From the NCBI RefSeq assembly GCF_042408815.1, contig NZ_JBHOQR010000016.1:1-64000 (forward strand): a stretch of 64,000 bases of DNA. The letters run 5' to 3'. The position numbers and the translations under genes are program-made. This document shows positions 8,904 through 17,575 of this stretch, in pieces (position 1 is the stretch's first letter; each line of letters opens with the position of its first letter). The DNA is from Thermoflexus sp042408815. GTDB taxonomy: Bacteria > Chloroflexota > Anaerolineae > Thermoflexales > Thermoflexaceae. Under the pieces are notes generated by a model that had not been told where the DNA came from, ran no database searches, and saw only the letters and a program-made list of their open reading frames with translations.

Positions 8904-9302
8904 ATGTCATGGCTCCGTGCCCAATGGCCGCTGGTCCTGGCCGGTCTGGCGGCCGGGTTCGGACTGCTGGGCGGGCTGGTCTGGGGGTTGCGGCCCCGCA
9001 CCGAAGCGGAGACGGCTGTCCTGGCCCGCCGGGAGCTCCAGGAAGCGATCCGCCAGCTGGATCGCTTCCTGGAAACCTACCCAGCCGCTCCCGGTGAGGC
9101 CCGGGGGGCATTGCAGCGGGCTCAGTCGGCCTTTGAGAAAGCCGCTGGCCATCTGGCCCTCGCCCGTCCGATGGACGTGCAACAGGGGGCAGCTGATTTC
9201 CGGCAGCTCCAGGCGCTAACGGCCGCCAGCGCCCCGCCGGAGACGATCCTTCCGATCGCCCGGCAGCTCCGGGAGCGCCTGCAGTCCCTGGTGGAGGAAT
9301 GA
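8904..9302 (+). CDS. small single-pass membrane protein, unknown function
   Basis: 132 residues. One hydrophobic segment (about 9-30, glycine-rich) near the N terminus is followed by a charged, helix-forming soluble part with coiled-coil character. No family recognised. The ATG at 8904 follows GGAGG by a suitable distance; upstream in-frame ATGs (from 8793) lack a ribosome site. It lies 73 bases before apgM on the same strand and may share its transcript. Confidence 0.55.
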   Translation: MSWLRAQWPLVLAGLAAGFGLLGGLVWGLRPRTEAETAVLARRELQEAIRQLDRFLETYPAAPGEARGALQRAQSAFEKAAGHLALARPMDVQQGAADFRQLQALTAASAPPETILPIARQLRERLQSLVEE

Positions 9303-9375
9303 GCTGGGCTCATCCTCCTGCCTCCCTTCGCATCTGGACCTATCCTCTCTCGATCATCCCGATGGAGGGATTTCG

Positions 9376-10587
9376 ATGGCCGACCTTTCCCTGATCGCGG
9401 AGCTCGCCACGGAAGGCACGACAAAGATCGTGCTGCTGGTGATGGATGGGCTGGGCGGGATGCCCATCGAGCGGGGCGGGCCCACAGAGCTGGAGGCCGC
9501 CCGCACGCCGAACATGGACCGCCTGGCGGCGGAAGGCACGCTGGGATTACACATCCCGGTGCGACCCGGGCTGGCCCCTGGCAGCGGCTACGCCCACCTC
9601 GCCCTCTTCGGCTATGATCCGCTGATCTACCCCGTGGGCCGGGGCGTGCTGGAGGCCCTCGGGATCGGCTTCCCCCTGGAGCCCCACGACGTCGCCGCCC
9701 GGGGCAACTTCGTCACCGTCGACGCCGAGGGCCGGATCGTCGACCGGCGGGCCGGACGCATCCCTACGGAGGTCAACGCCCGCCTGGTGGAGCGCCTGCG
9801 GTCCATCCGCCTCGAAGGCGTGGAAGTCTTCGTCGAGCCCGTCAAGGAGCATCGCTTCGTCCTGGTCCTGCGGGGCGAGGGGCTTTCCCCGGCGCTCACC
9901 GAGACCGATCCGGGGAAAACGGGCGTGCCGCCCTTCCCGGTCCGAGCCCTACAGCCCGAGGCGGAGCGCACCGCAACCCTGATCAACCAGTGGATCGCCC
10001 AGGCGCAGGCCCTGCTGGCCGACGCTTACCCCGCCAATATGGTCACCCTACGCGGATTCGACCGTCCGCCGCGCCTTCCCGCTTTCCCCGATGTATATAA
10101 GCTCCGGGCCGCCGCCATCGCTGCCTATCCGATGTATCGAGGGGTCGCCCGCCTCGTGGGGATGGAAGTCCTGGAGGCCCACGGGGACAGCCCGGAGGCT
10201 CTCTTCCAGGAGGCCGTCGCCCACTGGGACCGCTTCGACTTCTTCTTTATCCACATCAAGCCCACCGACAGCCGAGGGGAAGATGGCGACTTCGCCGCCA
10301 AGGTCTGGGTCATCGAGGCCGTGGACGCCGCGCTTCCCATCCTGCTGGAGCGCGCGCCGGACGTCCTGGTGATCACGGGGGATCATTCCACGCCCGCCGC
10401 CCTGCGCACCCATACCTGGCACCCGGTGCCGGTGCTCCTGTGGGCACCGCGAACCGCTCGGCCCGACGGCGCTCCAGGCTTCGGGGAGCGGGCATGCCGG
10501 ACCGGCGGGCTGGGGATCTGCATGGCCACGGATCTGATGCCGTTGATCCTGGCCCACGCGGGGCGCCTGAGCCGCCTGGGCGCGTAA
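9376..10587 (+). CDS. apgM: 2,3-bisphosphoglycerate-independent phosphoglycerate mutase, archaeal type
   Basis: Interconverts 3- and 2-phosphoglycerate in glycolysis/gluconeogenesis. 403 residues, the usual size for the aPGAM branch of the alkaline-phosphatase superfamily. Visible motifs: metal-binding MDGLGGMP with D24, TPNMDRLA, the GSGYAHLALFGYDP nucleophile region, HIKPTDSRGEDGD, and the C-terminal ITGDHSTP metal site. GGAGGG precedes the ATG. A cofactor-independent archaeal-type enzyme is common in thermophilic bacteria. It is followed 47 bases later by a secreted peptidase-like lipoprotein. Confidence 0.93.
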   Translation: MADLSLIAELATEGTTKIVLLVMDGLGGMPIERGGPTELEAARTPNMDRLAAEGTLGLHIPVRPGLAPGSGYAHLALFGYDPLIYPVGRGVLEALGIGFPLEPHDVAARGNFVTVDAEGRIVDRRAGRIPTEVNARLVERLRSIRLEGVEVFVEPVKEHRFVLVLRGEGLSPALTETDPGKTGVPPFPVRALQPEAERTATLINQWIAQAQALLADAYPANMVTLRGFDRPPRLPAFPDVYKLRAAAIAAYPMYRGVARLVGMEVLEAHGDSPEALFQEAVAHWDRFDFFFIHIKPTDSRGEDGDFAAKVWVIEAVDAALPILLERAPDVLVITGDHSTPAALRTHTWHPVPVLLWAPRTARPDGAPGFGERACRTGGLGICMATDLMPLILAHAGRLSRLGA

Positions 10588-10634
10588 AGCTCCCCCGGAT
10601 CGAGCAGTTCCCAACCTATGGAGGAGGATCCCCA

Positions 10635-11510
10635 ATGCGCACCGGCGCCCCGCTCTCCTCCCGTCCGATCCGCCTGCTCCTCCCGATCCTGCTTGTCGCC
10701 TGTCGGTCGCTCCCGCCCATGGCGGAGCGACGGTTCGATGGCCGGGAAGCCTTCCGCCATGTGCAGGCCCAGCTGGCCATGGGCCCGCGCTACCCCGGCA
10801 GCCCGGGATGGGAGGCCGTCCAGCGCTACATCCGGGACCACGTGACCCAGGCGGGCTGGACCTTTGAAGTCCAGCCCTTTACCGCCCCCGGGATCTCCGG
10901 CCGCAACCTGATCGCCCGGGCCGGGCGAGGGCCGGGGATCCTGGTGGGGGCGCATTACGACACCCGGCGCCGGGCGGATCGGGATCCCGAGCGGCCTCAG
11001 GATCCAGTCCCCGGGGCCAACGATGGAGCCAGCGGGGTCGCCGTGCTCCTGGAGCTGGCCCGCGTCCTGGATCGCCCGCGCCTGCGCCACGAGGTCTGGC
11101 TGGTCTTCTTCGACGCAGAGGATCAGGGAGAGCTGGATGGAACGCCGTGGATCCTCGGCTCTACCCACTTCGCCGCCACCATGGCGGTAACACCCACGGC
11201 GATGATCCTGGTGGATATGGTGGGGGACGCCGATCCCCAGTTCTACTACGAGCGGAACTCGGATCCCGCGCTGCGGGAGCAGCTCTGGCGGATCGCGGCG
11301 GAGCTAAGATACGGGGCATGGTTCATCCCCGAGCCCCGCTGGGCACTGATCGACGACCATCTTCCCTTCCTCCAGCGGGGCATCCCCGCCGTCGACATCG
11401 TCGATTTTGATTACCCAATGTGGCACACCACCGCCGACACCCTAGACCGCATCTCCCCAGCCACTCTGGAGGCGGTCGGCCGGGTGATCGAGCGCTTCCT
11501 CGAGCCCTAA
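10635..11510 (+). CDS. M28-family metallopeptidase / glutaminyl cyclase-like lipoprotein
   Basis: A 291-residue exported zinc enzyme. The N terminus is a lipoprotein signal (hydrophobic LLLPILLVA then C23). Metal ligands of the M28 fold follow in order: H107 in GAHYD, D130 in GANDGASG, E162/D163 in FFDAEDQGE, Asp in ILVDMVGDAD, and His in MWHTTADT. The 'VGDADPQFYYE' segment and single-domain size also resemble glutaminyl-peptide cyclotransferases, so cyclase versus aminopeptidase activity cannot be settled here. ATG at 10635 has GGAGGAGG upstream; longer frames read into apgM and lack a ribosome site. Confidence 0.85.
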   Translation: MRTGAPLSSRPIRLLLPILLVACRSLPPMAERRFDGREAFRHVQAQLAMGPRYPGSPGWEAVQRYIRDHVTQAGWTFEVQPFTAPGISGRNLIARAGRGPGILVGAHYDTRRRADRDPERPQDPVPGANDGASGVAVLLELARVLDRPRLRHEVWLVFFDAEDQGELDGTPWILGSTHFAATMAVTPTAMILVDMVGDADPQFYYERNSDPALREQLWRIAAELRYGAWFIPEPRWALIDDHLPFLQRGIPAVDIVDFDYPMWHTTADTLDRISPATLEAVGRVIERFLEP

Positions 11511-11651
11511 GCGGGGAACCCGCGCCAGACCCCGGGCGGCCGGCCCTCCGGAGATCGGAACGCCCGCCGGGATGGAGGCCGGGCGGCCCTCGACCTTCGG
11601 CGAGTATCGTTCCCCCGCTCTACTCTCCCCTCCTGCGCCCATCCCCCGTGA

Positions 11652-12015
11652 CCGCAGGCACCTGAAAGCCTAAATCAAATCGCCAGGGAAATCGACCTGA
11701 ACGCGCTCCTGGACCTCACCCAACCCCTGGAGGAGTGGGAGGAAATCCTCTCCCACCTGGCCCGAGGGGAAATGGCCTGGCTACTGGATCGGATTGAGCA
11801 GTCCCTTGCTTTCGACCGCACCCCGGGCTGGTGGCTGCGCCGCCGCTCTCCCCGGAACTGGCGTCGCTGGCAGGATCTGGCCGCCGGGCTTCCCCATAAG
11901 GCCCTGGCCGCCCGCTGGGGCCTCTCCCCCACTGGCGCCAGCCGCTACCTCCGTCGCCTGGTGGATCGCCTGGGGGCTCTTGGCCCGGAGGACCTTACGT
12001 TGAGGCCCCGAAACG
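11652..12015 (+). pseudogene. remnant of a helical, HTH-containing protein without a start codon
   Basis: An open frame begins after a TGA at 11649 and reads as a coherent alpha-helical protein: IAREIDLNALLDL, EEWEEILSHLARGE, and a helix-turn-helix-like stretch ALAARWGLSPTGASRYL near 11904-11955. No usable start exists before an internal ATG at 11772. The frame then runs on without a stop, in the wrong register, into the next gene, where the protein-like quality ends. I read it as a decayed DNA-binding protein; a short expressed gene from 11772 is the alternative. The rest of the gap 11511-12096 holds only G+C-rich sequence and a TAAAAT -10-like box at 12062. Confidence 0.35.
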
Positions 12016-12096
12016 CATGCGAGGAGCGACGCCCATCCCGGCAGGTGTCCGGCCTTCCGGTTAAAATGGGGGAAAACATCCCATACGGAGGCCCCC

Positions 12097-13092
12097 ATGC
12101 CGGAGCGCGTCGCCCTTTACCTCCAGGACGCCCACGATCTGCGGGAGGCCATGCGCTACGTGCAATACGCCGAACAGCGCGGCTTCGAGGCCGTCTGGCA
12201 GGCGGAATCCCGGCTCGTCCGCGACGCCATCGTCCCCATGGCCGCCTACGCCGCTGTGACCGAACGGATCAAAGTGGCCTCCGGCGTGATCAACAACTGG
12301 ACCCGCAACCCGGCTCTGATCGCCGCCACGTTCCTCACCCTGGACGACCTCGCCCCCAACCGCATTATCCTCGGCATTGGCGCCTGGTGGGATCCCCTGG
12401 CCTCCAAGGTGGGCATCAAACGGGAGAAGCCCCTCCAAGCCATGCGCGAGGTGGTCACCGTGGTGCGCGACCTCCTGGCCATGAAGCGTGTGACCTTTCA
12501 CGGTCAGTTCGTGCACCTCACCGATGTGGAGCTGGACGTGGTGTATGGGCGCCGGGAGCCCCGCAACGTCCCCATCTACATCGGGGCCACCGGCATGCAG
12601 ATGATGGAGCTAGCCGGCGAGATCGCCGATGGCGTGCTGCTGAACTACCTGGTCTCGCCGAAGTATAATGAGAGGGCCCTCCACCACCTGGAGATCGGCG
12701 CGCGGCGGGCTGGCCGCCGCCTTGAGGATATCGACCGCCCGCAGCTGGTGGTGTGCTCGGTCGACCGTGACCGCAGGAAGGCCCTGGATAGCGCCCGCAA
12801 GCTGGTAACCCAGTATCTGGGTCAGCAGCCGCATATTATGAAGGCCAGCGGCGTGCCCCAGGAGCTGCTGGATGAGATCGGGCGCATCCTCACCTGGCCG
12901 GCGACCCCCGAGCAGATCGAGCGGGCCATGGAGCGAGTGCCCGACGACATCGTGCAGCTCATCACCGCCAGCGGGTCGCCCGAGGAGGTCCGCCGCAAGG
13001 TGGAGGAATACCGCGCCGCTGGGTGCACTTGCCCGGTCCTTTACCCCCTGGGGGATGTCCGGTTGATGATCGATATCTTCGCCCAGGCATAA
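12097..13092 (+). CDS. luciferase-like (LLM class) F420-dependent oxidoreductase
   Basis: 331 residues with the TIM-barrel pattern of methylene-tetrahydromethanopterin reductase-like flavin/F420 enzymes: an N-terminal RVALYLQD strand, AEQRGFEAVWQAE, VASGVINNWTRNP, ILGIGAWWDP and PIYIGATG, all family landmarks. The cofactor (F420 or FMN) and substrate are not determined by sequence. GGAGG precedes the ATG and a TAAAAT box lies 30 bases upstream, so this gene may head a transcript with the thioesterase and FAD-subunit genes that follow within 10 bases or overlap. Confidence 0.82.
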   Translation: MPERVALYLQDAHDLREAMRYVQYAEQRGFEAVWQAESRLVRDAIVPMAAYAAVTERIKVASGVINNWTRNPALIAATFLTLDDLAPNRIILGIGAWWDPLASKVGIKREKPLQAMREVVTVVRDLLAMKRVTFHGQFVHLTDVELDVVYGRREPRNVPIYIGATGMQMMELAGEIADGVLLNYLVSPKYNERALHHLEIGARRAGRRLEDIDRPQLVVCSVDRDRRKALDSARKLVTQYLGQQPHIMKASGVPQELLDEIGRILTWPATPEQIERAMERVPDDIVQLITASGSPEEVRRKVEEYRAAGCTCPVLYPLGDVRLMIDIFAQA

Positions 13093-13099
13093 GACCGCC

Positions 13100-13627
13100 A
13101 TGAAGGGAACGCCCCAGCCGAACTCCCGGATGTGTTTCGTCTGCGGCCTGCAGAACCCAGCCGGCCTGAGGGTGCGCTTCTACGAGGACGGGGTAGATAC
13201 GGTCCGCGCAGAGGTAATGATCCCCGAGGAGTATCAGGGATATCCCGGTGTGGCCCACGGGGGGATCGTCGCCGCTCTGCTGGATGAGGCGGCTGGGCGC
13301 GCATTGATGATCGGAGCCCCGGAGCGCTTCATGGTCACCGCCCAGCTGACCATCCGGTATCATCATCCGGTCCCCATCGGGCAAAGGCTCTTTTTGATCG
13401 CCCATCCGATCCGGGCCGGAACGCGCCTGGCCCGGGCGCGCGCGGAGCTCCGCCGGCCGGATGGAATGCTCTGCGCGGAGGCGGAAGCCATCCTGGTGAA
13501 CGTCCCCCCCGAGATCTGGTCCACCTTCGATGCGGAACGACCGTTCTGGCGGGTATATCCGGAGGAAGAGTGCGGAAGGCCCTCCCTTCCCACGCATCCC
13601 GAAGGAGGCACCGGACCATGCCGTTGA
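13100..13627 (+). CDS. hotdog-fold thioesterase, PaaI/YbgC-like
   Basis: 175 residues. The hotdog core carries the conserved GVAHGGIVAALLDEAAG motif and the VTAQLTIRYHHPVP strand. Such enzymes hydrolyse acyl-CoA or aryl-CoA thioesters. A CxxC near the N terminus (MCFVCGLQNPAG) is typical of a subgroup of these proteins. It starts 7 bases after the oxidoreductase and overlaps the next gene by 10 bases. The C-terminal 30 residues past the fold are low-complexity and may merely be tolerated because they overlap the next ribosome site. Confidence 0.82.
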   Translation: MKGTPQPNSRMCFVCGLQNPAGLRVRFYEDGVDTVRAEVMIPEEYQGYPGVAHGGIVAALLDEAAGRALMIGAPERFMVTAQLTIRYHHPVPIGQRLFLIAHPIRAGTRLARARAELRRPDGMLCAEAEAILVNVPPEIWSTFDAERPFWRVYPEEECGRPSLPTHPEGGTGPCR

Positions 13628-14496
13628 ACCTGCGAGAGTATCACCGTCCGAAAACGTTAGCCGAGGCCCTCGCCCTTCTCCGGCGTCCGGATATTCGAAC
13701 CGTGCCCATCGGCGGAGGAACTCAGCTCCTGGCCGAAGGGGCGCGCGAGGTAGAGGCTGTGGTGGACCTCCAGGACCTGGGGTTGAATTTCATCCGGCTA
13801 GAAGGGAACATCCTTCGGATCGGAGCGACCACGCCGCTGCAGGCGCTGGTGGAAGCCCCGGAGAGCGCCGCATATGGAGGGGGCATCCTCGCCGTCGCCG
13901 CCCGGGAGACCGCGCCCCTTCCCCTCCGGAACCAGCGCACGGTGGGCGGGGCGGTGGTCGGCGCCTCCTCTGAACAGCCTCTCACGACAGTCCTGCTGGC
14001 CCTGGATGCCGAGCTTATGGTGCTCACGGAGCCTGAAAGGCCGCGGACGATCCGCATGGAGGCGTTCTATGACTATCGGGAAGCCCTGCAACGCCAGGGG
14101 ATGCTCCTCATGGAGGTCCGCCTCACGCTCTCCGCGGCTCCTATGGGAGCGGCCTTCCACAAGGTCGCCCGCACGCCCGCCGACGCCCCCATCGTTGGCG
14201 TGGCGGTCCGGCTGTTCCGAGGGGTGGACAGGGCTTGCTATGGGGTACGGATCGCAGCTGGCGGAGTTGCGCCGCGGCCGGTGCGGCTCATCGAGGCCGA
14301 ACGGATGCTGGAAGGGCATCCGCCGGATCCGGAGCGTTTCGCCATGGCCGCGGAAGAGGCCCGAAACCGGGTGAGCCCGCCGGGAGACTTCCGGGGCTCT
14401 TCCGAATACCGGCGGGAGATGGTCGCTGTGCTGCTCCGTCGGGCCTTGACGGAGGCCGCCGCCCGGGCCGGATGGCCACAGGACCTCCACGGATAG
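13618..14496 (+). CDS. FAD-binding subunit of a xanthine dehydrogenase/CO dehydrogenase-type enzyme (CoxM-like)
   Basis: 292 residues. The N-terminal FAD-binding fold of molybdenum hydroxylases is shown by RPKTLAEALALLR, VPIGGGTQLLAEG and LRNQRTVGGAVVGAS; the smaller C-terminal domain (FHKVARTPADAPIVGVAV) follows. In known enzymes this medium subunit passes electrons between an iron-sulfur subunit and a molybdopterin subunit; neither is encoded nearby, so it is an orphan. GGAGG precedes the ATG, which lies inside the end of the thioesterase gene. It may pair with subunits encoded elsewhere or have been recruited to another redox role. Confidence 0.85.
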   Translation: MPLNLREYHRPKTLAEALALLRRPDIRTVPIGGGTQLLAEGAREVEAVVDLQDLGLNFIRLEGNILRIGATTPLQALVEAPESAAYGGGILAVAARETAPLPLRNQRTVGGAVVGASSEQPLTTVLLALDAELMVLTEPERPRTIRMEAFYDYREALQRQGMLLMEVRLTLSAAPMGAAFHKVARTPADAPIVGVAVRLFRGVDRACYGVRIAAGGVAPRPVRLIEAERMLEGHPPDPERFAMAAEEARNRVSPPGDFRGSSEYRREMVAVLLRRALTEAAARAGWPQDLHG

Positions 14497-14513
14497 CTCC
14501 CCTGCCTCAGGAG

Positions 14514-14522
14514 TGATAAAAT
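14514..14522 (+). promoter_or_regulatory. extended -10 promoter (TGATAAAAT) for the (p)ppGpp gene
   Basis: TG at 14514-14515 and TAAAAT at 14517-14522, giving a leader of about 26 bases before the ATG at 14555. Its position within the naive upstream GTG frame argues that translation starts at 14555. Same layout as at 7885 and 22520. Confidence 0.6.
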
Positions 14523-14554
14523 TTCAAGGAAAGGGATGGAAAGGCGGCAACGGC

Positions 14555-16759
14555 ATGGTGGGGGTGCAGAGCCCGACCACCCTGGAGTTCCTGCTGGAAC
14601 AGATCCGCGATCCCCTTAGCCCCTCGGACCGCGCGCTGATCGAGCGCGCTTACGCGCTGGCGGAGCGGGCTCACTGTGCGCAGACCCGTGCCTCGGGGGA
14701 GCCTTATCTCTACCATTGTCTGGCCGTGGCCGGTATCCTGGCCGAGCTCCGCATGGATCCTCCGGTGATCGCCGCCGGCCTGCTTCATGACGTGGTGGAA
14801 GATACCGGGATCACACTGGAGGACATCCGGCGCGAGTTTGGGGAGGAGATCGCCCGCCTGGTGGACGGGGTCACCAAGCTGAAATACATTGACCGGCTGC
14901 GGACCCAGCCGGAGGACGGGGAGGCCCGACGCACGGCGCGGGATGAGCAGAGCGCAGAGAACATCCGCAAGATCTTCTTCGCCATGGTCGAGGATCCCCG
15001 CGTCGTGCTGATCAAGCTGGCTGACCGCCTGCACAACATGCGCACCCTGGGGGCGCTTCCCCCGGAGAAGCAGAAACGCATCGCCCGGGAGACTCTGGAG
15101 ATCTACGCCCCCCTGGCCAATCGCCTGGGGATCTGGCAGCTGAAATGGGAGCTGGAGGACCTGGCCTTCCGCTATTTGGAGCCGGAGAAGTACCGGGAGA
15201 TCGCCCGAGCCATCGACGAGCGCCGGGCGGAACGGGAGCGCCACATCCAGCAGATCGTGGAGCGGATCAAGGCCCGTCTCGCGGAGGAGGGCATTCACGC
15301 CGAGGTCACTGGGCGGGCCAAGCACATCTACAGCATCTACCGCAAGATGGTCCGCAAGGGCGTTTCCTTCGACCAGGTCTACGATGTGCGGGCCGTGCGC
15401 ATCATCGTGAACACCATCCCCGAGTGCTATCAGGTCCTGGGCATCATTCACTCCATGTGGCGCCCCATCCCCAAAGAGTTCGACGATTACATCGCGAACC
15501 CCAAAGACAACTCCTATCGCAGCCTGCACACGGCAGTGATGCTGGAAGACGGCAAGACGCTGGAGGTGCAGATCCGCACCTGGGAAATGCACTGGGAGGC
15601 GGAATACGGCATCGCCGCCCACTGGATCTACAAAGAACAGGTTTCGAAGCGCGACCTGGCCTACGAGAAGAAGGTGGCCTGGCTGCGCTCCCTAATGGAG
15701 TGGCGCAATGAGGTGACCTCCGCGAAGGAATTCGTGGAGTCCCTCAAGACGGATGTCTTCGAGGATCGAATTTACGTGTTCACCCCGAAGGGGGACGTCA
15801 TCGACCTGCCCCGGGGGAGCACGCCCATCGACTTCGCCTACCATATTCACACCGAGCTGGGGCATCGTTGCCGCGGCGCCCGGGTGAACGGGAAATGGGT
15901 CCCCCTTAATTACGTCCTCCAGATGGGCGATCAGGTGGAGATCATCCCGGCAAAGCAGGGCGGCCCCAGCCGGGATTGGCTGGATCCGGCCAAAGGGTAT
16001 GTGAAGACCTCCCGCGCCCGTCAGAAGATCCGCCAGTGGTTCAAACAGCAGGGCCGGGCGGAGAACATCGTGCACGGACGGGAGATCCTGGCCCAGGAGA
16101 TCCGGCGCCTGGGCGTCCCCTTCTCGGTGGATGAGGCGACGCGCCGGCTTTACGTGGAGTTCGGCTACAAGGAGCCCGAAGACCTGCTGGCGGCCATCGG
16201 CTGGGGCGATGTCTCCCCAGAACAGCTGGCCCCCCGCCTGATCCGGATGGAGGAAGAGCGGCGCCGGGAGGAACAGAAGGCCGCCCTCGAGCCCCCAGCC
16301 TCCCCCGAACGCTACGATGCCTCACGGCCGGTGCTGGTGGAGAACAACCCCCAGGGCCTCCTGATGCAGCTGGCCCGTTGCTGCAATCCGGTGCCCGGAG
16401 ATGAGGTGATCGGCTACATCACCCGCAATCGGGGGATTACCATCCACCGCCGGAGCTGCCCCAACATCCTGAACGTGCGCACGCCGGAGCGCCTGATCGA
16501 GGTCCAGTTCCCAGCCGGAGAGAAAGGCTATCCGGTGGAGGTGGAAATCATCGCCATCGATCGCGTGGGCCTGCTCCATGAGATCAGCGGGGTCCTGAAG
16601 GACGAACAGATCAACATCGCCCGTATCAGCGTGGATACCCGCAACGGCTTCGCGGTCTTCCAGGCCACCCTAGAGGTCCGCTCCGCGGCCCAACTCCATC
16701 GGGCCCTGACGCGGATCGAACAAATCCCCAACGTCCGCGAGGCCCACCGCCGTCGGTGA
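14555..16759 (+). CDS. rel: bifunctional (p)ppGpp synthetase/hydrolase (RelA/SpoT family)
   Basis: Makes and degrades the stringent-response alarmone. 734 residues in the full Rel layout. The HD hydrolase domain has H54 and HDVVED at 78-83 intact. The synthetase domain has YSIYRKM, YDVRAVRIIV, ECYQVLG and DNSYRSLHTAV. Then come a TGS domain (VFTPKGDVIDLPRG) and a C-terminal ACT domain (VEIIAIDRVGLLHEISGVL). Both active sites look complete, so a bifunctional Rel is the call. The start at 14555 is supported by the promoter 33 bases upstream; the longer GTG at 14513 would place the start inside the -10 box. Confidence 0.93.
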   Translation: MVGVQSPTTLEFLLEQIRDPLSPSDRALIERAYALAERAHCAQTRASGEPYLYHCLAVAGILAELRMDPPVIAAGLLHDVVEDTGITLEDIRREFGEEIARLVDGVTKLKYIDRLRTQPEDGEARRTARDEQSAENIRKIFFAMVEDPRVVLIKLADRLHNMRTLGALPPEKQKRIARETLEIYAPLANRLGIWQLKWELEDLAFRYLEPEKYREIARAIDERRAERERHIQQIVERIKARLAEEGIHAEVTGRAKHIYSIYRKMVRKGVSFDQVYDVRAVRIIVNTIPECYQVLGIIHSMWRPIPKEFDDYIANPKDNSYRSLHTAVMLEDGKTLEVQIRTWEMHWEAEYGIAAHWIYKEQVSKRDLAYEKKVAWLRSLMEWRNEVTSAKEFVESLKTDVFEDRIYVFTPKGDVIDLPRGSTPIDFAYHIHTELGHRCRGARVNGKWVPLNYVLQMGDQVEIIPAKQGGPSRDWLDPAKGYVKTSRARQKIRQWFKQQGRAENIVHGREILAQEIRRLGVPFSVDEATRRLYVEFGYKEPEDLLAAIGWGDVSPEQLAPRLIRMEEERRREEQKAALEPPASPERYDASRPVLVENNPQGLLMQLARCCNPVPGDEVIGYITRNRGITIHRRSCPNILNVRTPERLIEVQFPAGEKGYPVEVEIIAIDRVGLLHEISGVLKDEQINIARISVDTRNGFAVFQATLEVRSAAQLHRALTRIEQIPNVREAHRRR

Positions 16760-16857
16760 TGCAGATGTACCCCCGCCTTGCCTCTCCGATTCGACGGGCC
16801 CCATTGGGGATCCCGCCGGGGATTCCTCCTTTCCCGTCTGAGGACCCGACGCCTGAT

Positions 16858-17433
16858 CTAATGCGCCCTCGGTGAAGGAGGGGCCTCGCCCCCCTTCGGA
16901 TATGGCGCGTGGCGGATGCGGACCACGGGCTGGCCGTAGAGGCGAAGGCCCATCTTGTCTTCTACCACCATCCGGGTCATCTGCAGGATCTCCTGGGCTT
17001 TGCTGGGGATCTCCACTTCTGGAGTGGTCAGCACGTCCAGTTCCACCCGTAGCCCCTCCCGATGAGGAATCACCCGGGGATACACCTCGATCACATCCGC
17101 CAGCTGGTCCAGGTGATACTTTAAGCGCTCCCGGATGGAATCCACAGCCACCGCTACGATCGCGCCGCTCACCGTGGGCACCCGGATGATCCGGCGCGGG
17201 GGCCGCACTTCGAAAAGCAACCACAGGATCAACAGGGCGTCCAGCACCAGCGCCAGGAGAATCCCCATGCCGTAGCGGATCTCCGGGCGGATCTGGCTGA
17301 GGGTTTCGATCACCGTGCGCGCAGTGGATTGGATGAGCTGGGCGAGCTCCACCGGAGTGATCAACACCACGCTGCACAGGGGAATGGCCATCAGGAGCAT
17401 CAGCACCACGATCACACGGTTCAGCGTGTTCAT
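16858..17433 (-). CDS. AmaP-like alkaline shock response membrane anchor protein
   Basis: 191 residues. Two hydrophobic segments (about 6-26 and 53-72) flank an outer loop. The soluble tail (about 85-175) resembles the Asp23/AmaP domain (VSGAIVAVAVDSIRERL, GLRVELDVLTTPEVEIP, VRIRHAPYP). AmaP anchors Asp23-type proteins at the membrane in Firmicutes and relates to envelope stress; no Asp23 partner is seen here. The start at 17433 matches the start of the hydrophobic signal; the longer upstream frame overlaps ribF and is unlikely. Confidence 0.72.
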   Translation of the reverse strand: MNTLNRVIVVLMLLMAIPLCSVVLITPVELAQLIQSTARTVIETLSQIRPEIRYGMGILLALVLDALLILWLLFEVRPPRRIIRVPTVSGAIVAVAVDSIRERLKYHLDQLADVIEVYPRVIPHREGLRVELDVLTTPEVEIPSKAQEILQMTRMVVEDKMGLRLYGQPVVRIRHAPYPKGGEAPPSPRAH

Positions 17434-17575
17434 CCTGACCTCCCGGAGTGAGTGGTTTTCGCGGGGATCGCAGTTTGCAGCCCGGTCATGTTTCGCCGCA
17501 GACAAAGCGGGATCCACAAGGTGGCCTGCGGGCCTTTGGAAACCGGAGCAGGAGGCCGCCTCATCGCGTTGCCTC

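Noticed and set aside
11772..12668. A 298-codon plus-strand frame running into the luciferase-like gene
   Set aside because: Only its first third looks protein-like; past 12015 it is an out-of-frame reading of the oxidoreductase gene. Only the first part is kept, as a remnant.
15145..15711. A 188-codon frame inside rel
   Set aside because: Different register of a strongly conserved gene; His/Gly/Pro-rich and without family features.
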